From contig OV884009.1 of assembly GCA_930367205.1 (NCBI GenBank), positions 84,899,189-84,963,188 on the forward strand: a DNA stretch of 64,000 nt, written 5' to 3'. Position 1 is the stretch's first letter. Each line of letters opens with the position of its first letter. This DNA is from Acanthosoma haemorrhoidale. Its lineage: Eukaryota; Arthropoda; Insecta; Hemiptera; Acanthosomatidae. Positions 31,921 to 43,184 of this stretch are shown here, one piece after another. The notes beneath the pieces were generated by a model that ran no database searches, was not told where the DNA came from, and saw only the letters and a list, made by a program, of their open reading frames with translations. Both the position numbers and the translations under genes were made by a program.

Positions 31921-32065
31921 TGGGGGCCGCTCCGGGATGAATTTGAAAATTCTAAAGAAACCAAAGGAATTGTGAGGTATTGCATGTTAGAATAATAACT
32001 AGAACTAACCATAACAAATTATATTTTCCTATAATTTTACATTTGTTACACAAACACAGACACAA

Positions 32066-33385
32066 ATGACGAACACAAACATGTGCGGGTCAGACTCAGG
32101 TACTGGGGTTGGGTCAAACCCAGCCTCTAAAGGAGACCCCACAGCCCCCGACCCCGAACCCACGATAAATCATTCCAAGATGTTACAACTAATCCTTGCC
32201 CAATTAAACGAACTTAATGAAAGTAATAAAGAAATGAACGAAAAATTAAACAGTCAAAATAACGCACTTAAAGAAAATAATAAAGAACAAAAAGAGTTGA
32301 GCGGGAAGTTTGACCAATTAAGGGAAGAACTAAAATCGGAAATATCGGCTAAATTCGAACAATGTTACACGGATGTAAACGAGAAATTAGATAGACAGTT
32401 ACAAATTTGTGAGGAGAGAATACTCCAAGGAAATGATAATTTAAATTCAAAATTAAATGAAGAAATCAATAAAAGGGACCAGGAAATTCTTGAAGTTCAA
32501 ACATCAAATTCGAACCTCAACGATAAATTAGACCGAGAAGTCGAGAGGATCAATAGCCAATATAATTATTTTCGTACCGATTTCGATAGAAAAATAATGT
32601 CAATGCAACAGGAAATTTCATTGATTCCCAGGAAAATCGAAGATGGCATAAAAACAGTTGGGAAGCAAATTCAACTGAGAGGACCGGATAAGCATGCCCC
32701 ACCCCGTTTCGAGGGAACTCAGCAAAGACATCCGCCCATGTCGGAATACGTGGAACCCTCTCAAGATCAGTCAGTTACCCAAGATATAAAAAGGGACTTT
32801 GATGACAAATTTTATTTCGAAAATTTTAATAACGACTTACCACAAAGTTTTATAAAAAATTTAACTCAAGCGTATTATCTGTACGGCAAATACCGAGATC
32901 TTCATACTTTTATCTCGCAACACTTGATAGGTTTTGCCCTCGATTGGTTCACTACACAAAAACTTTGTATAGATAATTTTCAGAATTTTATAGAAACATT
33001 TAATAAACAATTCCACGGCAACAGCTATGACACCCTCGTAGCTAGGGAGTTAGACTCGAAAAGATACGCGGATTTTCAACACATGAATTCAACTACGTAT
33101 TTTGCAAAACTAGTCGCTCGTGCCCAAGAATGCATCCGACCTTACGATGAAAGTTATTTATGCGACCGCCTATGTTATCACTTTGGGCCAACGGTCGAAC
33201 TAAGCGTCAAAATTCAAGGAATCGCCACGATTTCATCATTTTTATCGCTATTAATGAATTTGGGAGAGGACTTCATTCGATCCGAGATTAGGCGAGAGAG
33301 TAACAAGAGTAAAAATTTCAATTCGTATAGACCAGAAAATAAACGAATGCCTCCAAAATACCAACGACGAAATACCAGTGAATAA
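32066..33385 (+). CDS. gypsy gag, ends at a TAA in the pol frame
   Basis: A 439-codon frame. After a short N-terminal segment comes a long coiled-coil-like region of repeated NELNESNKEMNEKLN-type heptads (about residues 35-190), unusual in length for a gag. Then a capsid-like part follows (FDDKFYFENFNNDLPQSF, YADFQHMNSTTYFAKLVARAQ) and a basic tail rich in Arg, Lys and Asn. No CCHC zinc knuckle is seen. The frame stops at TAA (33383-33385), yet the same frame is open directly after it and leads into protease. The TAA is thus either a nonsense mutation or a readthrough signal. Confidence 0.85.
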   Translation: MTNTNMCGSDSGTGVGSNPASKGDPTAPDPEPTINHSKMLQLILAQLNELNESNKEMNEKLNSQNNALKENNKEQKELSGKFDQLREELKSEISAKFEQCYTDVNEKLDRQLQICEERILQGNDNLNSKLNEEINKRDQEILEVQTSNSNLNDKLDREVERINSQYNYFRTDFDRKIMSMQQEISLIPRKIEDGIKTVGKQIQLRGPDKHAPPRFEGTQQRHPPMSEYVEPSQDQSVTQDIKRDFDDKFYFENFNNDLPQSFIKNLTQAYYLYGKYRDLHTFISQHLIGFALDWFTTQKLCIDNFQNFIETFNKQFHGNSYDTLVARELDSKRYADFQHMNSTTYFAKLVARAQECIRPYDESYLCDRLCYHFGPTVELSVKIQGIATISSFLSLLMNLGEDFIRSEIRRESNKSKNFNSYRPENKRMPPKYQRRNTSE

Positions 33386-34861
33386 AAGTATAGACCAACA
33401 ACATATTATCCTCCTCCGAACAGTTACAATAGGGATAATAATAATTCAGGGTACAACCGAATAAATTACGGCCAAAACCCAAGATACAATAAAAATTACA
33501 ACCAAGGAAATTATTTCAACTATCCGAAACAGATGTACGGGAATCAAAACCGGGAACCATCTCGACAACAAGATCCGCAAAATCCCCCCAGAATGGGCAA
33601 TAAAAAGAGGGAACATTTTGTTGAAACCATGCAGGTATTCCAAGACCGATTGGACGAGACATTCGCCACGGACCCCCCGGAAAGTGAAGAGGAAGAAACG
33701 AATGAATTTGAATCAAAAAAACGGCGAAGTTTGCGGGACGTTGGACCCGCAGCAACAACAATAAAAATCGACAGAAAACCAATAAAAACAATTACAACCA
33801 CAGAGAACAAAGGAGAACAATATGACGAGACTTACACAATAGCATCATTAACCAAAGAATTTACTGAGCTTCCCACACATGACAATTTTTTAACTCCAAA
33901 AACGACAATGGACAATCTACAATGCCCCGAGATTATCATACAAATTAATCAGCAACAGATCAAAGCACTAATTGATACCGGCTCAGAAATAAGTTGCATA
34001 AACGAGGAGTTATATTTGAACATAAAAAAAGACCTTAACCCTAAAAAAATCAGTGAATTGCCCGTACAAGGCATGAGAATTATCACAGCGATTAGCAAGA
34101 AATCAAAAAAGATTAATCGACAAATCATAATTCCGGTAAAGTTATCCGCGGATTACGAATATAACATCTCATTATATGTTGTGCAAGATCTAAAACAACA
34201 GTTAATCATAGGGATGAACTCACTGAGCGAATTAAACGCCAGAATCGATATCCGGAAAGGACAAATGGTCATTTTGTCGAACGATAATAAATTCCGAGTA
34301 AGCTTTGTTTCAACGACGCAATGTGACAGCGAACTTTTAACACTACCCAAGGTCAACGAAATACAAACTGAATCAAACGACGACATTAACAAGCGATACT
34401 ACCAAGAATTCCAACGGATAAAGGAAAAACACCCTAAAATCTCAAACAACTTCGAATCAATTATCACTGAATCTAAGGAAATGTTCAGTGACGTCCCTGG
34501 AACTATAAAAGGATTTCAATACCAACTAGAAATCGAAAACGATCTTTCTTTTTTCTACAAAAACTATCCCATCCCCTTCCATGGGACAAAGGCAGTAGAA
34601 GAAGAGATCAAACGATTGATCGAAGGGAATATAATTGAACCAACCAGGAGTCAATATATTTCACCTCTAGTTTGCGTTTATAAAAAAGACGGTTCCTTAA
34701 GATTATGTACAGACGGACAGATCTTAGACGAATTCCGACCTTACGTACAAATATATGTGGACGACATTATTGTAATGACAAAGAACGTTTTTTCTGCTAT
34801 ACAATATGACTTCAAAAAAAGAAAGAAAATTATAGTTTTCTTTTATTATTTTCATTATTAA
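33386..34861 (+). pseudogene. gypsy protease and reverse transcriptase remnant
   Basis: In the same frame as gag and open from the base after the gag stop (first internal Met-type start at 33533). An Asn/Tyr/Arg-rich tail is followed by a retropepsin with ALIDTGSEISCI (DTG active site) and QLIIGMNSLSELNARID. The reverse transcriptase starts normally (NYPIPFHGTKAVEEEIKRLI, SQYISPLVCVYKKDGSLRL). It then jumps to FRPYVQIYVDDIIVMTK, the YVDD box, losing the intervening palm sequence, and diverges after about ten more residues. RNase H and integrase are gone. Confidence 0.88.
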
Positions 34862-35576
34862 ATGAAAATAATACTGATCGGATGACACATAAACTTTAGA
34901 AAGTTTACACAAACAAAAACAAAACTATTATAAGAAATGCTGACCCTAGTAAAGTCTATGGAATTATCGGCAAGTGAAGTTCTGACTTCATTATCACTTA
35001 ATCTATAGAACAGATCGTAAATATTCCTTGAATGCTTAAGTCCATTTAATTGATTTATTTAATATTATTTTATACACGACAACGACCTCCCTATCTTTTT
35101 GTAACATTTATAGTTTTTTTATAAACACTATCTTTTCACTCAGGTAAAATATTCAAATCACACACACACACACTCAACAATTTTCTCTATTGTTACTAAT
35201 TACCAGTAGAATTGTCTAGTATTTTAATTAAAAACCAATATGTATTACTAATCACACTCAACCGTCTTTTCAACAAATGTTTTCCAAATCGCGTTATGAT
35301 CCATAAAACAATGTACCTTCGAACTAATCCATACTAATTAGCATAATAATTTAGTTAAGTAAAAAATTAAAACAACTTGTACGCTCTTCAAGCAATTTAA
35401 AACCTTGCAAAATTTGAACTATTATTATTATAAACTTTGTAAAATTTCAACACCCGTTATAAACAACCAATTCAACAAATCGAACGCAGCAACAAAATAT
35501 TGTGGGTCCACTTAAAAAAAAAAAAAAAAAAAAAAAAATTTTTATAAATTTTTTTTTATTTATAAGGGAAGGCAAT
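34862..35576 (+). other. 3' non-coding part of the young gypsy element
   Basis: AT-rich, no coding homology seen. It includes a long A-run (about 35514-35538) followed by T-rich sequence and ends with the polypurine tract at 35564-35576. The integrase coding region expected here has been replaced or deleted. Confidence 0.7.
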
Positions 35577-36210
35577 TGTAACATTCATGATATTTGAGAA
35601 TATCATGACCAGCCACCCTCCCACTTTGTCCAGCATCAGCCCTTATGCTCTTAGGAGTGGGGATGAGATGAAGGGCGAGTTTTAGTCAGTCTTAGCTAAG
35701 AGCCAGAGAGCAAAGCAGAGCAAGCTCCCGTTCCGTTGACGGTCATCAACACAAGCAGAGGAGAAGAAGAAGAAGAACTAGAAGAAGAAGAAGATTACAC
35801 GGATATCATCGATTGGGTGATATAGATATTGTTTTTTTTATTATTATGGATCCATTAAAAAGAGATTGAGCTCAATTTTCATTTTTTTTATATAACTAAT
35901 TAGTAGTAACTATCCTTGTTCAAAAGGAATTGAATATTTTTTTATATAATTAATGTCAGCACTATTTATAATTATAAGTATTTGTTATAACCATTTTACT
36001 TGTATATATTTCACAATTCCCAGTTTCTCAATTTATTAATAACTATAACATTAGCCTTGAGATCGGGCGATTCAATCGGGATAATTTCCTATGTCGAAGA
36101 CATAAAAACAAGTTGAATTAAAGATCTCATGACGGACCTACCAAATTAGTTAAGGTCAATTGATCTAATAAATTAGGAAAAGAAATGGTAGAAAATGAGG
36201 TAGGTTTCAA
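35577..36210 (+). repeat. 3' LTR of the young gypsy element
   Basis: Identical by eye to 31287-31920, including the start hairpin. It is followed directly by the resumed TA run (ATATATATATA). Confidence 0.93.
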
Positions 36211-37525
36211 TATATATATATAAGAATCATGATAATAATAAAATATAAATGAATACAGTAACTGAATTCACCTATCATCTTTGGACATTTTTCAACTCTG
36301 ACAACATAATTGTGGATTTATAACCGATCTATATCGTTTATATATTAGAAAAAGTCAACTGTATGCCATCTTATTAAACCCAGAATGTTGATACTCATTT
36401 CCGAATAGGACGGACTGCAGCTAAGCGGCATGTACCCTCACGGTAGCATTTCTAATTCAACTAATTCAAATTTAACATTCAAACATTACTCTCATTAGAT
36501 TCAAGTTGTATTTGCCTTGTAAATTCTATTTCCCATGTCTTAACAACACATCCGGGTACATGATATGAAACTTTTCTCTGCTTTCCATTGCCTTCATTTC
36601 TTCCTTACGTCTGTCTGAATCATGGATTTATTAAAATATTTTCTGTTTTGCTGTATTTATTTTCATTTTTGATCCAATTTACAATTTTTAGCTAATTACT
36701 ATAAATCAAAGTACCAATACACTTTTTGATTTATAATTTCCATCGTGTATGTTTAGTGATTTATTTATATAAGATACAAATAGTACCAAAGTGTGAAAGT
36801 GCGCTTTCCTTCCTGCTTCAAGGCACGTAACACATAGTCCAGGCAGTTATTTTGAACAGAATACAAACATTCTTAAAAAACGTACTCAGCATTTCTATTT
36901 CTTTAATTATAATATAACCAAAAACATGTGCTCCGTGTGGCATAAGTGATTTATGGCTAAATAAAAGACAATATATTTAGTTGAAATTAGAATGGCATTA
37001 TTATTGATTAAATTTTATCAAGTTGAGACCATTCTGAATATAATGAATGTAGTTTTCCCCTACAGATGATGTTTTGTTTGTTAAGGTCAGTCCTAGCCCA
37101 TATATTTATAATAATTAACAATTTCTGATTCTGCCAACTTTCCCCCTTTTCTGAAGACCTAAATTTTGGATTTTCGTAAATTCACCTTTAGCTTCCATAA
37201 TTGACAACATTCGCTTCGCTTATTGATCATATTCTTACGTATTCCAGGCTTAGTTTGCTACAAAACATGTATAATCTGTGCCTTTAAGACAGTGTGTTTT
37301 TATACATGTGATTTCTCAACAAAGTTCGACTGATCAGTTAAAAAATAAGCAAACAATAATTTGTTTGTTGCAATATGGTAAACAACCTTACTTTAATCGC
37401 ACTTTACTCGTGCAGTTATGGACAACCTACTTGCATATATTTATACACAACACGGGAAATCATATCTTATCTTAATAAAGAAACCTGTTTTGTTTTTAAA
37501 GATCGTTTTCTAATGAGATCTCTCG
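36211..37525. other. AT-rich unassigned DNA
   Basis: No gene or repeat recognised after the residual TA run. Short plus-strand frames near 37278-37587 overlap in two frames and look like chance openings opposite the frame at 37526-37750. Confidence 0.35.
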
Positions 37526-37750
37526 TTACTTCACGAGGGCCAGACTGCAAGGTCTACCTTCGACCATGGCCTTGCATTCTATTTTAAAACGATTGACGTT
37601 AGAGGCATCCCGTAGATTCATTTCTGTGTTATATATACGAGTATTTATGTCAAGATGCCAATCAGAAAGTTTATTATTAACTTCTTTGAGTAAAATGACT
37701 TCATAAATTAATTTCACACAACAAATTTGCGCATAACATTTATTACTTTT
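37526..37750 (-). CDS. candidate coding exon, function unknown
   Basis: A 74-codon minus-strand frame, stop TAA at 37526-37528, bounded upstream by TGA at 37753-37751. It reads CYAQICCVKLIYEVILLKE then NNKLSDWHLDINTRIYNTE and FKIECKAMVEGRPCSLALV. The codons show a clear purine-N-pyrimidine bias (GAT, AAT, GTC, GCC and others), which favours real coding history over chance. I do not recognise a family, and no convincing splice acceptor is visible at the upstream edge, so it may be a last exon or a decayed fragment. Confidence 0.3.
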   Translation of the reverse strand, partial: KSNKCYAQICCVKLIYEVILLKEVNNKLSDWHLDINTRIYNTEMNLRDASNVNRFKIECKAMVEGRPCSLALVK

Positions 37751-39228
37751 TCAAAAAATATGAAACGTATTTATTTGGCATGTCATTAACTCTACATGTA
37801 AATCTGAGAAATATAATTATACCAGCGTACACGCATCTAGCCCAAATAATACCTGAAAAATCTACGAGGTTACACTAAATAACTGAATATAAATAATTCT
37901 AGTTCTAAAAATCAACAATATTTAATCTAACTACTATAGATATAATCAATAAACTATATCTAACGTGCTACTAACAGGTATATCACTGATAGGGAAAAAA
38001 CTAAAATTTTAGGTACTTGCATCAGTTCTGTACGAATGGCCATACTCGAATACCACAATATCGCCTGAATGCACTTTACAGTTCAGAAAAACATGCAAAA
38101 AAAACAACAATAAGCCAAGCGTTCATTCCATTCCAGACTTCCGCAGCACATTCCAAGGCTGCCTGGAACCTCTTCAGTCGCCTGATCTCATAGTTGTGAC
38201 GCAGTTGTGACGCCCTTGGCGTTCTTACGTCGCTGGCACTAGCGCACCACCCTTATTAATAAATTATTATTAGCATAATATTGTTATGTGGTGTTATTAT
38301 CAGTTTTACTTCTTGGGGACCTCATGCTAGTGCGTCGCTACGATTTATTGTCAGTTTATTGCATTTGTTCATCATCCACCATCATCAAATCATTTCTAGG
38401 CATACCTGAAATATGTATCTGTAGAGTATGCGTAGCTAATTCTTAAAATCCTAAACTGATGAAAACTACAATTAGCAAAAAACATGAAGAATTTATTTTT
38501 TGTTGAGATTTTTAAGGATTTTGCCACAATGATACAGCAGAGGATTAACATTTTACTGAAATTTCCCAAATTTATGTGATGTGATGTAATAAGGGAACAT
38601 TATGAAGTTTCTTGGGGTAGTTCATAATTGATGCCGTATAGTTTAATGTTCACTATCGTTCCAATAGCAGATCGCTTGTTACGTAATTGTGAAATTCGCC
38701 AGTGTTGAACGGATTCTGGTTGACTTTTTTAAGAATCTCCAGTTTTAACCAGTCCAATTGTGAACAATTTATTCAAGAGTCAATAAATTTACCTATCAGT
38801 TATTGTTGGTTTTACTGCTACTATAATATATTACTTCAACTTCATACATTTTACACACAATTAAATACGAATTAGCATGTTAAATAATTACAGGCACCAA
38901 ACTTTAAATTCGGTGTTCAAGTGGTGAAATGTTATTAGACCCTTTTTTTTAATCTTACGTCACAGCAATTTTAACATTCAAGATGTTATGAAAAACCACT
39001 TCTAAGTTGCTTTAGAGGAGTGAACGTATTACCACTGTTTGTAAAATAGAGTTGGCTAATACTCTACATATAAAATATTACTACGACTTAAGTAATAACA
39101 GCTGTTTTCCAGGTGTTTCCCAAATTAGGCTCCTTCTGGTTTTTTTTTCTATTTCACACTCTCTAAAATAATATTTTAGAGGGCTGACGGAAGGTAGACT
39201 TAATAAGCTTTAACGGTTTTGTACTCAC
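37751..39228. other. AT-rich unassigned DNA
   Basis: No gene recognised. A short local tandem (AGTTGTGACGC twice, about 38191-38213) and a pair of related ACTAGCGCA/CTAGTGCG motifs near 38240 and 38330 are the only visible structures. Confidence 0.35.
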
Positions 39229-39420
39229 CAAAATACCCAATACCGCAATAAATGGACTGTATAATAGGGATTGTCACAATCTTTCCACACCGGTAAGATA
39301 AGGAAAGAATCCACTTACCTGGTCTAGTTGCCTCTGGCAATACTGTTACTCTTGAATTATCGTTGTTGCCGCTCAACACACCACCGCTTGACACCACCTT
39401 CCAGTGATATAATAACAAGG
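39229..39420 (-). CDS. candidate host exon(s) with consensus splice donors
   Basis: On the minus strand a frame reading VVSSGGVLSGNNDNSRVTVL and ending PEATRP reaches a perfect donor, CCAG then GTAAGT (exon end at 39319). Further on, CCCTATTATACAG looks like an acceptor and is followed after 28 bases by a second strong donor, TTTTG then GTGAGT (exon end at 39230). Only one frame is open through the first exon, and its acceptor side is unclear. The protein is not recognised. Two consensus donors close together suggest an intron-containing host gene on this strand. Confidence 0.35.
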
Positions 39421-39605
39421 TAATACAACGGGAAAATCTCCCGATATATATCGTTAAAAAGGAATTAATTGTACTCTGTCAAGATGGGCAACGACAGGTG
39501 ACTCAGATCGATAAGATGTGACATTGGCCCGTATTACGTTTTATTGGCCTGAACAGTTTATTGATCAAATTTAAAAATAAAGCAAAAAAATGAATTTAAA
39601 TGGTT

Positions 39606-39815
39606 TCAGTTTCTACCGTATTTAACCTCGTCAAATTCTGCAGCATCGTTGCTGGTACGCAGGTTCTTGAAAAAATCGTGACAGTCTTCGGTGATTGGGG
39701 AAAGAATTGACTAGTCTTCTTTTTTAGAGGATTAATGGACAATGATAGCTGTAGTATGCTGATGGATCCCAATGGCTGTGGCCTTCCTCTTTTCTGTCTC
39801 CTCAAGTCTTCTACC
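39606..39815 (-). pseudogene. decayed coding segment, possibly the end of the 40.3-40.9 kb ORF
   Basis: The minus-strand frame with the strongest codon bias reads RRLEETEKRKATAIGIHQHT. It is cut by TAA and TAG, then continues in the same frame as TEDCHDFFKNLRTSNDAAEF and DEVKYGRN to TGA (39608-39606). Another frame (39805-39596) is fully open but has an unnatural composition, so I prefer the interrupted one. It follows a TTTCAG that could be an acceptor. The family is unknown. Confidence 0.35.
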
Positions 39816-40350
39816 TGAAATTCCTCTGATTTATTTATGTATTAACCTAGCAGTTGACTCATTGTGCAACCATTTCATTCTCATTCAACCTACCTTGTCT
39901 CCACTTGCGGTATAGTTCTTTTTATTAGAACTTTTTTTGTCTAAAACATTGGAGAAAGCGAGGAAATTCGATTTCCTCATGGACTCACATAAAGATGTTA
40001 TCTTCTTTTCGTGGACCTTGTTTATTTGACTACCCGAACGAAAGCATTCCAATCCCTTGGAGTCATGATGGCTGCATATAGTGGTTTTTTCTTTCTCAAT
40101 CCTGGTCAGTCACATGATTGAAGGTTTCCTCAGGATTGCGTAACTGAGCGTTTCATATAGCATTCTGTATTGACGTATGCATGTTTTTATTTTAGCCACC
40201 CCCAAGTATATTGTTTTATGCGACTGTAATTTTCACACTGTCGGGCGACATCGTAATTTTTGTAAACACAGAAGAAGCTTTTGATTAGACCCACAACCTC
40301 CAATTTGCTCGTTCCACATGAAACAGTGTGTTTCTTGAACATACGAGCAG

Positions 40351-40931
40351 TCACTCCTCTCGTTCCTGTGTTAATTTATTTTTGGGTTTATCCTGACATA
40401 TGCGATCACTGATCACCAGGCCAGTTAAACTATTTTTAAGTTTTATCACCTGCGTTTCAACCTGACATGCCGTGATCCCGTGGACATTACAAAAAAAGTC
40501 TTTACATACCTCGTATTTTCGGACCTCGATATTACTGAATACGACAAAGATACCTGTCTGTTCTAATCCCCCGTTTTCCTTTCGACCTCTTTCTCTGGAA
40601 CGGAAATCCTACCACAAAGAATTTCATATTTAGTTGGGATTTATTTCACCCTGAACTGGTCGTTGAGCTCTTCCTTCGGTGGACATTTTTCACACCATTT
40701 CCTGAGCTTGCAGTACTCCGATCTACGAGAAAAAGCTTTGGCGAGTATTAAAGTACCTTTCCCATTCCTGTAGGACAAACCTGGCTCCTTATTTTTAATT
40801 TCTTCTTCTCTACATCTTACCCCTTTTTACAGTTTTTTTCTCGAATTATTGGATTCAGTTAGCACTTCATATCCAATAGCTGGTAAGCGTGGGTTGGCAG
40901 ATGTTATTATTATCACTAGCTCTGTCACCAT
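40351..40931 (-). pseudogene. decayed repeat-derived ORF (VCxxFFCxxHGI family, function unknown)
   Basis: One frame from ATG at 40931 reads LPAIGYEVLTESNNSRKKL, then YRNGKGTLILAKAF, EYCKLRKWCEKCPPKEELND and ISVPEKEVERK. It is interrupted by three stops. A frameshift then leads to CKDFFCNVHGITACQVETQV and DKPKNKLTQERE, ending near 40351. The order (acidic start, RKKL, GK.., Cys-rich CxC, then VCxxFFCxxHGI, then a basic DK.xxNKL block) matches a repeat-associated protein group found in many invertebrates, recognised from memory, whose function I cannot state. With several stops and a frameshift it is inactive. Confidence 0.5.
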
Positions 40932-40996
40932 CTGAACAAAGAAGTATAACAGCTTTAGAGAGTTGTCATAAAAAACCTAAGAACCAGGTTCATTCT

Positions 40997-41003
40997 TTTA
41001 TTA
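40997..41003 (-). terminator. possible polyadenylation signal
   Basis: AATAAAA on the minus strand about 100 bp beyond the stop of the 41103-41291 exon. Position is suitable, but the sequence is common in DNA this AT-rich. Confidence 0.25.
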
Positions 41004-41102
41004 TTATTTTTTAAATCAATCTTTTACAACACGTAAAAAAAATACTTGAAAATACCTACTTATATATTAAAAGAATACTGCTTCATACACTTATTTTATA
41101 CC

Positions 41103-41291
41103 TTAAATATGATCATCATTGACAGCACATTTAGAAAAATCTGAGTCATAGAACTGTTGCAGTTTCGTCTGTTGACTCCACTCTGAAACAGTGGAATCTG
41201 ATTCATATTTACGTATATTCTTATCACTGACATCATCGAGAGGGTTGTGAAAGGGATCTGCATCTTCATTATCACTCTCGTGAAACGGGTC
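41103..41291 (-). CDS. candidate terminal exon, acidic protein
   Basis: A clean acceptor (TTATTGTTTCTAG) is followed in phase 0 by 62 codons and TAA (41105-41103). The start is strongly acidic: DPFHESDNEDADPFHNPLDD, later SDSTVSEWSQQTKLQQFYDS. Codon bias toward purine-N-pyrimidine is strong, so this has been coding sequence. It could be the last exon of a host gene. It could instead be the acidic N-terminal part of the decayed ORF further left (40351-40931), whose relatives often begin with an acidic region. The frame at 41500-41793 may be its upstream exon. Confidence 0.45.
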   Translation of the reverse strand, partial: DPFHESDNEDADPFHNPLDDVSDKNIRKYESDSTVSEWSQQTKLQQFYDSDFSKCAVNDDHI

Positions 41292-41499
41292 CTAGAAACA
41301 ATAAGGAATACGCTTACATTCCTTAACTAATTTACTCAACTCTAATGAAGAATAAATTAATAATAATTTACAACTTCATCATAATTTGTATACCTTATTC
41401 CTAAACTTTCAATATCGATAAAAATTTCTATAAAGCCTTCAGATATCTACTTATTGAAAATGAAAGTAAAATACAAATATTTTTTTGCCTTTTTTTGTC

Positions 41500-41793
41500 C
41501 TAAACATCTGCATCACCTTCTACTGCCAAATTATCGATAGTTGGTGGTTGGTGATTTGTAGTTTCATCAATTGGTAAACAGACTTTGCTAATATGCATTA
41601 AAAGTAAAGCACGAGGTTGAAACTCCACTTTCACTTAGTATTTAACACAACCACATCGCAGGCATTTAACTTTCAAAAACTGTATGTAACTACTTGAGGT
41701 CGCAGCGAGCGTTTTATCAATACCACAGTAGGGTTTGCCACCTTTTCCGACAAGAATGCACGTGAAACATGTAAAGTGGCAAAATGTGATAAC
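41500..41793 (-). pseudogene. cysteine-rich open frame with one internal stop
   Basis: One minus-strand frame runs 98 codons with a single TAA (41637-41635). The first half has TFCHFTCFTCILVGKGGKPY, then CG, and KVKCLRCGCVKY. HFTCFTC with GGKPYC recalls the second finger of a LIM domain, though a zinc cysteine appears replaced by Val. The second half includes LLLMHISKVCLPIDETTNHQ and ends NLAVEGDADV before TAG. Codon bias supports past coding. Joining to the exon at 41291 would need a weak donor (GAT then GTTTAG). Identity is uncertain. Confidence 0.3.
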
Positions 41794-42537
41794 TCAACTG
41801 ATTGTCGTCATTATTACTTATTGCATATAACATTTTGCCATCACACTATTCTATGGCTTTTGACTTATTACAATTTATCATTCTTATTTTCTCGTAAACT
41901 AAAAGAGAAAGACTTTTTCCAGCTTCTAAACATTGACGAATGAGACTTGGAATGTGAAAAAATCACTTTGTTAAAAAAATTGACTTATAACATTATGTCA
42001 TCTAAGCACAGAACTATACTAGAGCTAAACCAATCCTTCAATATTTGCAAATAAATATGTATTGGTCAAGTTGATGAGGGTCGGTGTGTGCAGTTCGCCG
42101 TTTGTGTTATGGTAATGTGCCCTCCAGCAGCGGACTCTCCTAACTAACGGAAACTCCAGACTATCTTACTTGTATATTACTACAAGGGGAAGGGAGGTGG
42201 TTTAACTAAGATCCGAGTCATTCATCAATCACAGACTTTTGATGCTTATGTGATTTTAATTAGGAAAATGGTTTTAAAATATGAAATTGACGCAAACAAG
42301 CAGCAACAATTAATTAATGGGTCCAAGGATATATTTCTATATGAATAAGAGTATACAAAAAAATAGGTCATATTGGTTAATGCAAATCTATTCTACTATC
42401 GACTATGTTATATTGGTATCCAAATTTTTGATTGTGCTTGTCTGAGTGACTTCAATGCTAGTCTCTGTGACATTTGTGATCTAATAGTTAATTCAACAAT
42501 TCTAACCAAACTTGTTTATTTTTTTTTCATTGTTTAG

Positions 42538-42683
42538 CTATAATTTATCCCAAAGATAGAAAATTCCGGAGAAAAGCAGAAGATTTCATTTTTATTGATA
42601 GACATTTTTCCAATTTCCAATCGGCCAAGTCCGAATATTATCAAACAAATAGCCAATATAAATTATTGATACACGGTTTTTAA
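42538..42683 (+). CDS. candidate terminal exon on the plus strand
   Basis: A strong pyrimidine tract and acceptor (TTTTTTTTTCATTGTTTAG, ends 42537) precede a 47-codon frame. The frame reads IIYPKDRKFRRKAEDFIFID and SKYYQTN-like Tyr-rich sequence to TAA (42681-42683). Codon bias is neutral, so the case rests mainly on the acceptor. A short frame at about 42266-42347 (MVLKYEIDANKQQQLINGSK) also follows a TTTTAATTAG acceptor but has no fitting donor. No family is recognised. Confidence 0.25.
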
Positions 42684-43184
42684 ATCCAGTGAGTTAAGAA
42701 CGGTATTTTACAATTATGTTCTTCTCTTTTTTTACTCTCATAGCTGTGGCATACCACTCCACCAGCACAACCTCATAAGGTTCCTTCTATTGAGCCAGAC
42801 TGAGAGTGTCTTCCGCCTTCTATTCTAGCGACATAACAGAAATATCTCAGCTAGTTTTCCTCGATAGTAGCTTGGGCTGATTTGGTATCACGATAAAGAA
42901 CTCTGTAGTTTAGTATCCCACTCTCCTTGTCTTATCCTAGCTCCTCTTCAGGAACGTAATATTTGCTTCATGGCTTTTAGGTACAGAGGTGATGGATGGT
43001 TCCCAAAAAATAATTTCTTCAAACTATACATTTTTTAAAAACTGATTATTTTTTAAGTTAGAAGTGCTGCGAAAAAGTTAAACTATTCAGCAAAGGGAAT
43101 AGTGCTAATTTAAATATACCAAGAAATGACTATGCTTCTATAACCATTTCCAGCTAATCTCAACTATATAAACATATCCACTAG

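Larger units (their letters stand above)
31287..36210 (+). mobile_element. gypsy-type LTR retrotransposon, young, internally deleted
   Basis: The two 634-bp LTRs (31287-31920, 35577-36210) look identical when compared by eye. The primer site starts immediately inside (TGGGGGCCGCTCCGGG, 31921) and the polypurine tract AAGGGAAGGCAAT lies at 35564-35576. The internal region encodes gag and protease but only the edges of reverse transcriptase. RNase H and integrase are absent. Matching LTRs with a defective pol indicate recent integration using enzymes supplied in trans, or deletion after a very recent insertion. The target was a (TA)n run, so the exact duplication cannot be read. Confidence 0.93.

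Noticed and set aside
31240..36220. A precise 4-6 bp target duplication for the young gypsy element
   Set aside because: Both flanks are TA repeats, so any ATAT duplication cannot be told from the microsatellite.
39596..39805. The fully open minus-strand frame with KRGRPQP as an AT-hook protein
   Set aside because: The overlapping frame, although interrupted, has much stronger codon bias and a more natural composition, so the AT-hook-like string is probably accidental.
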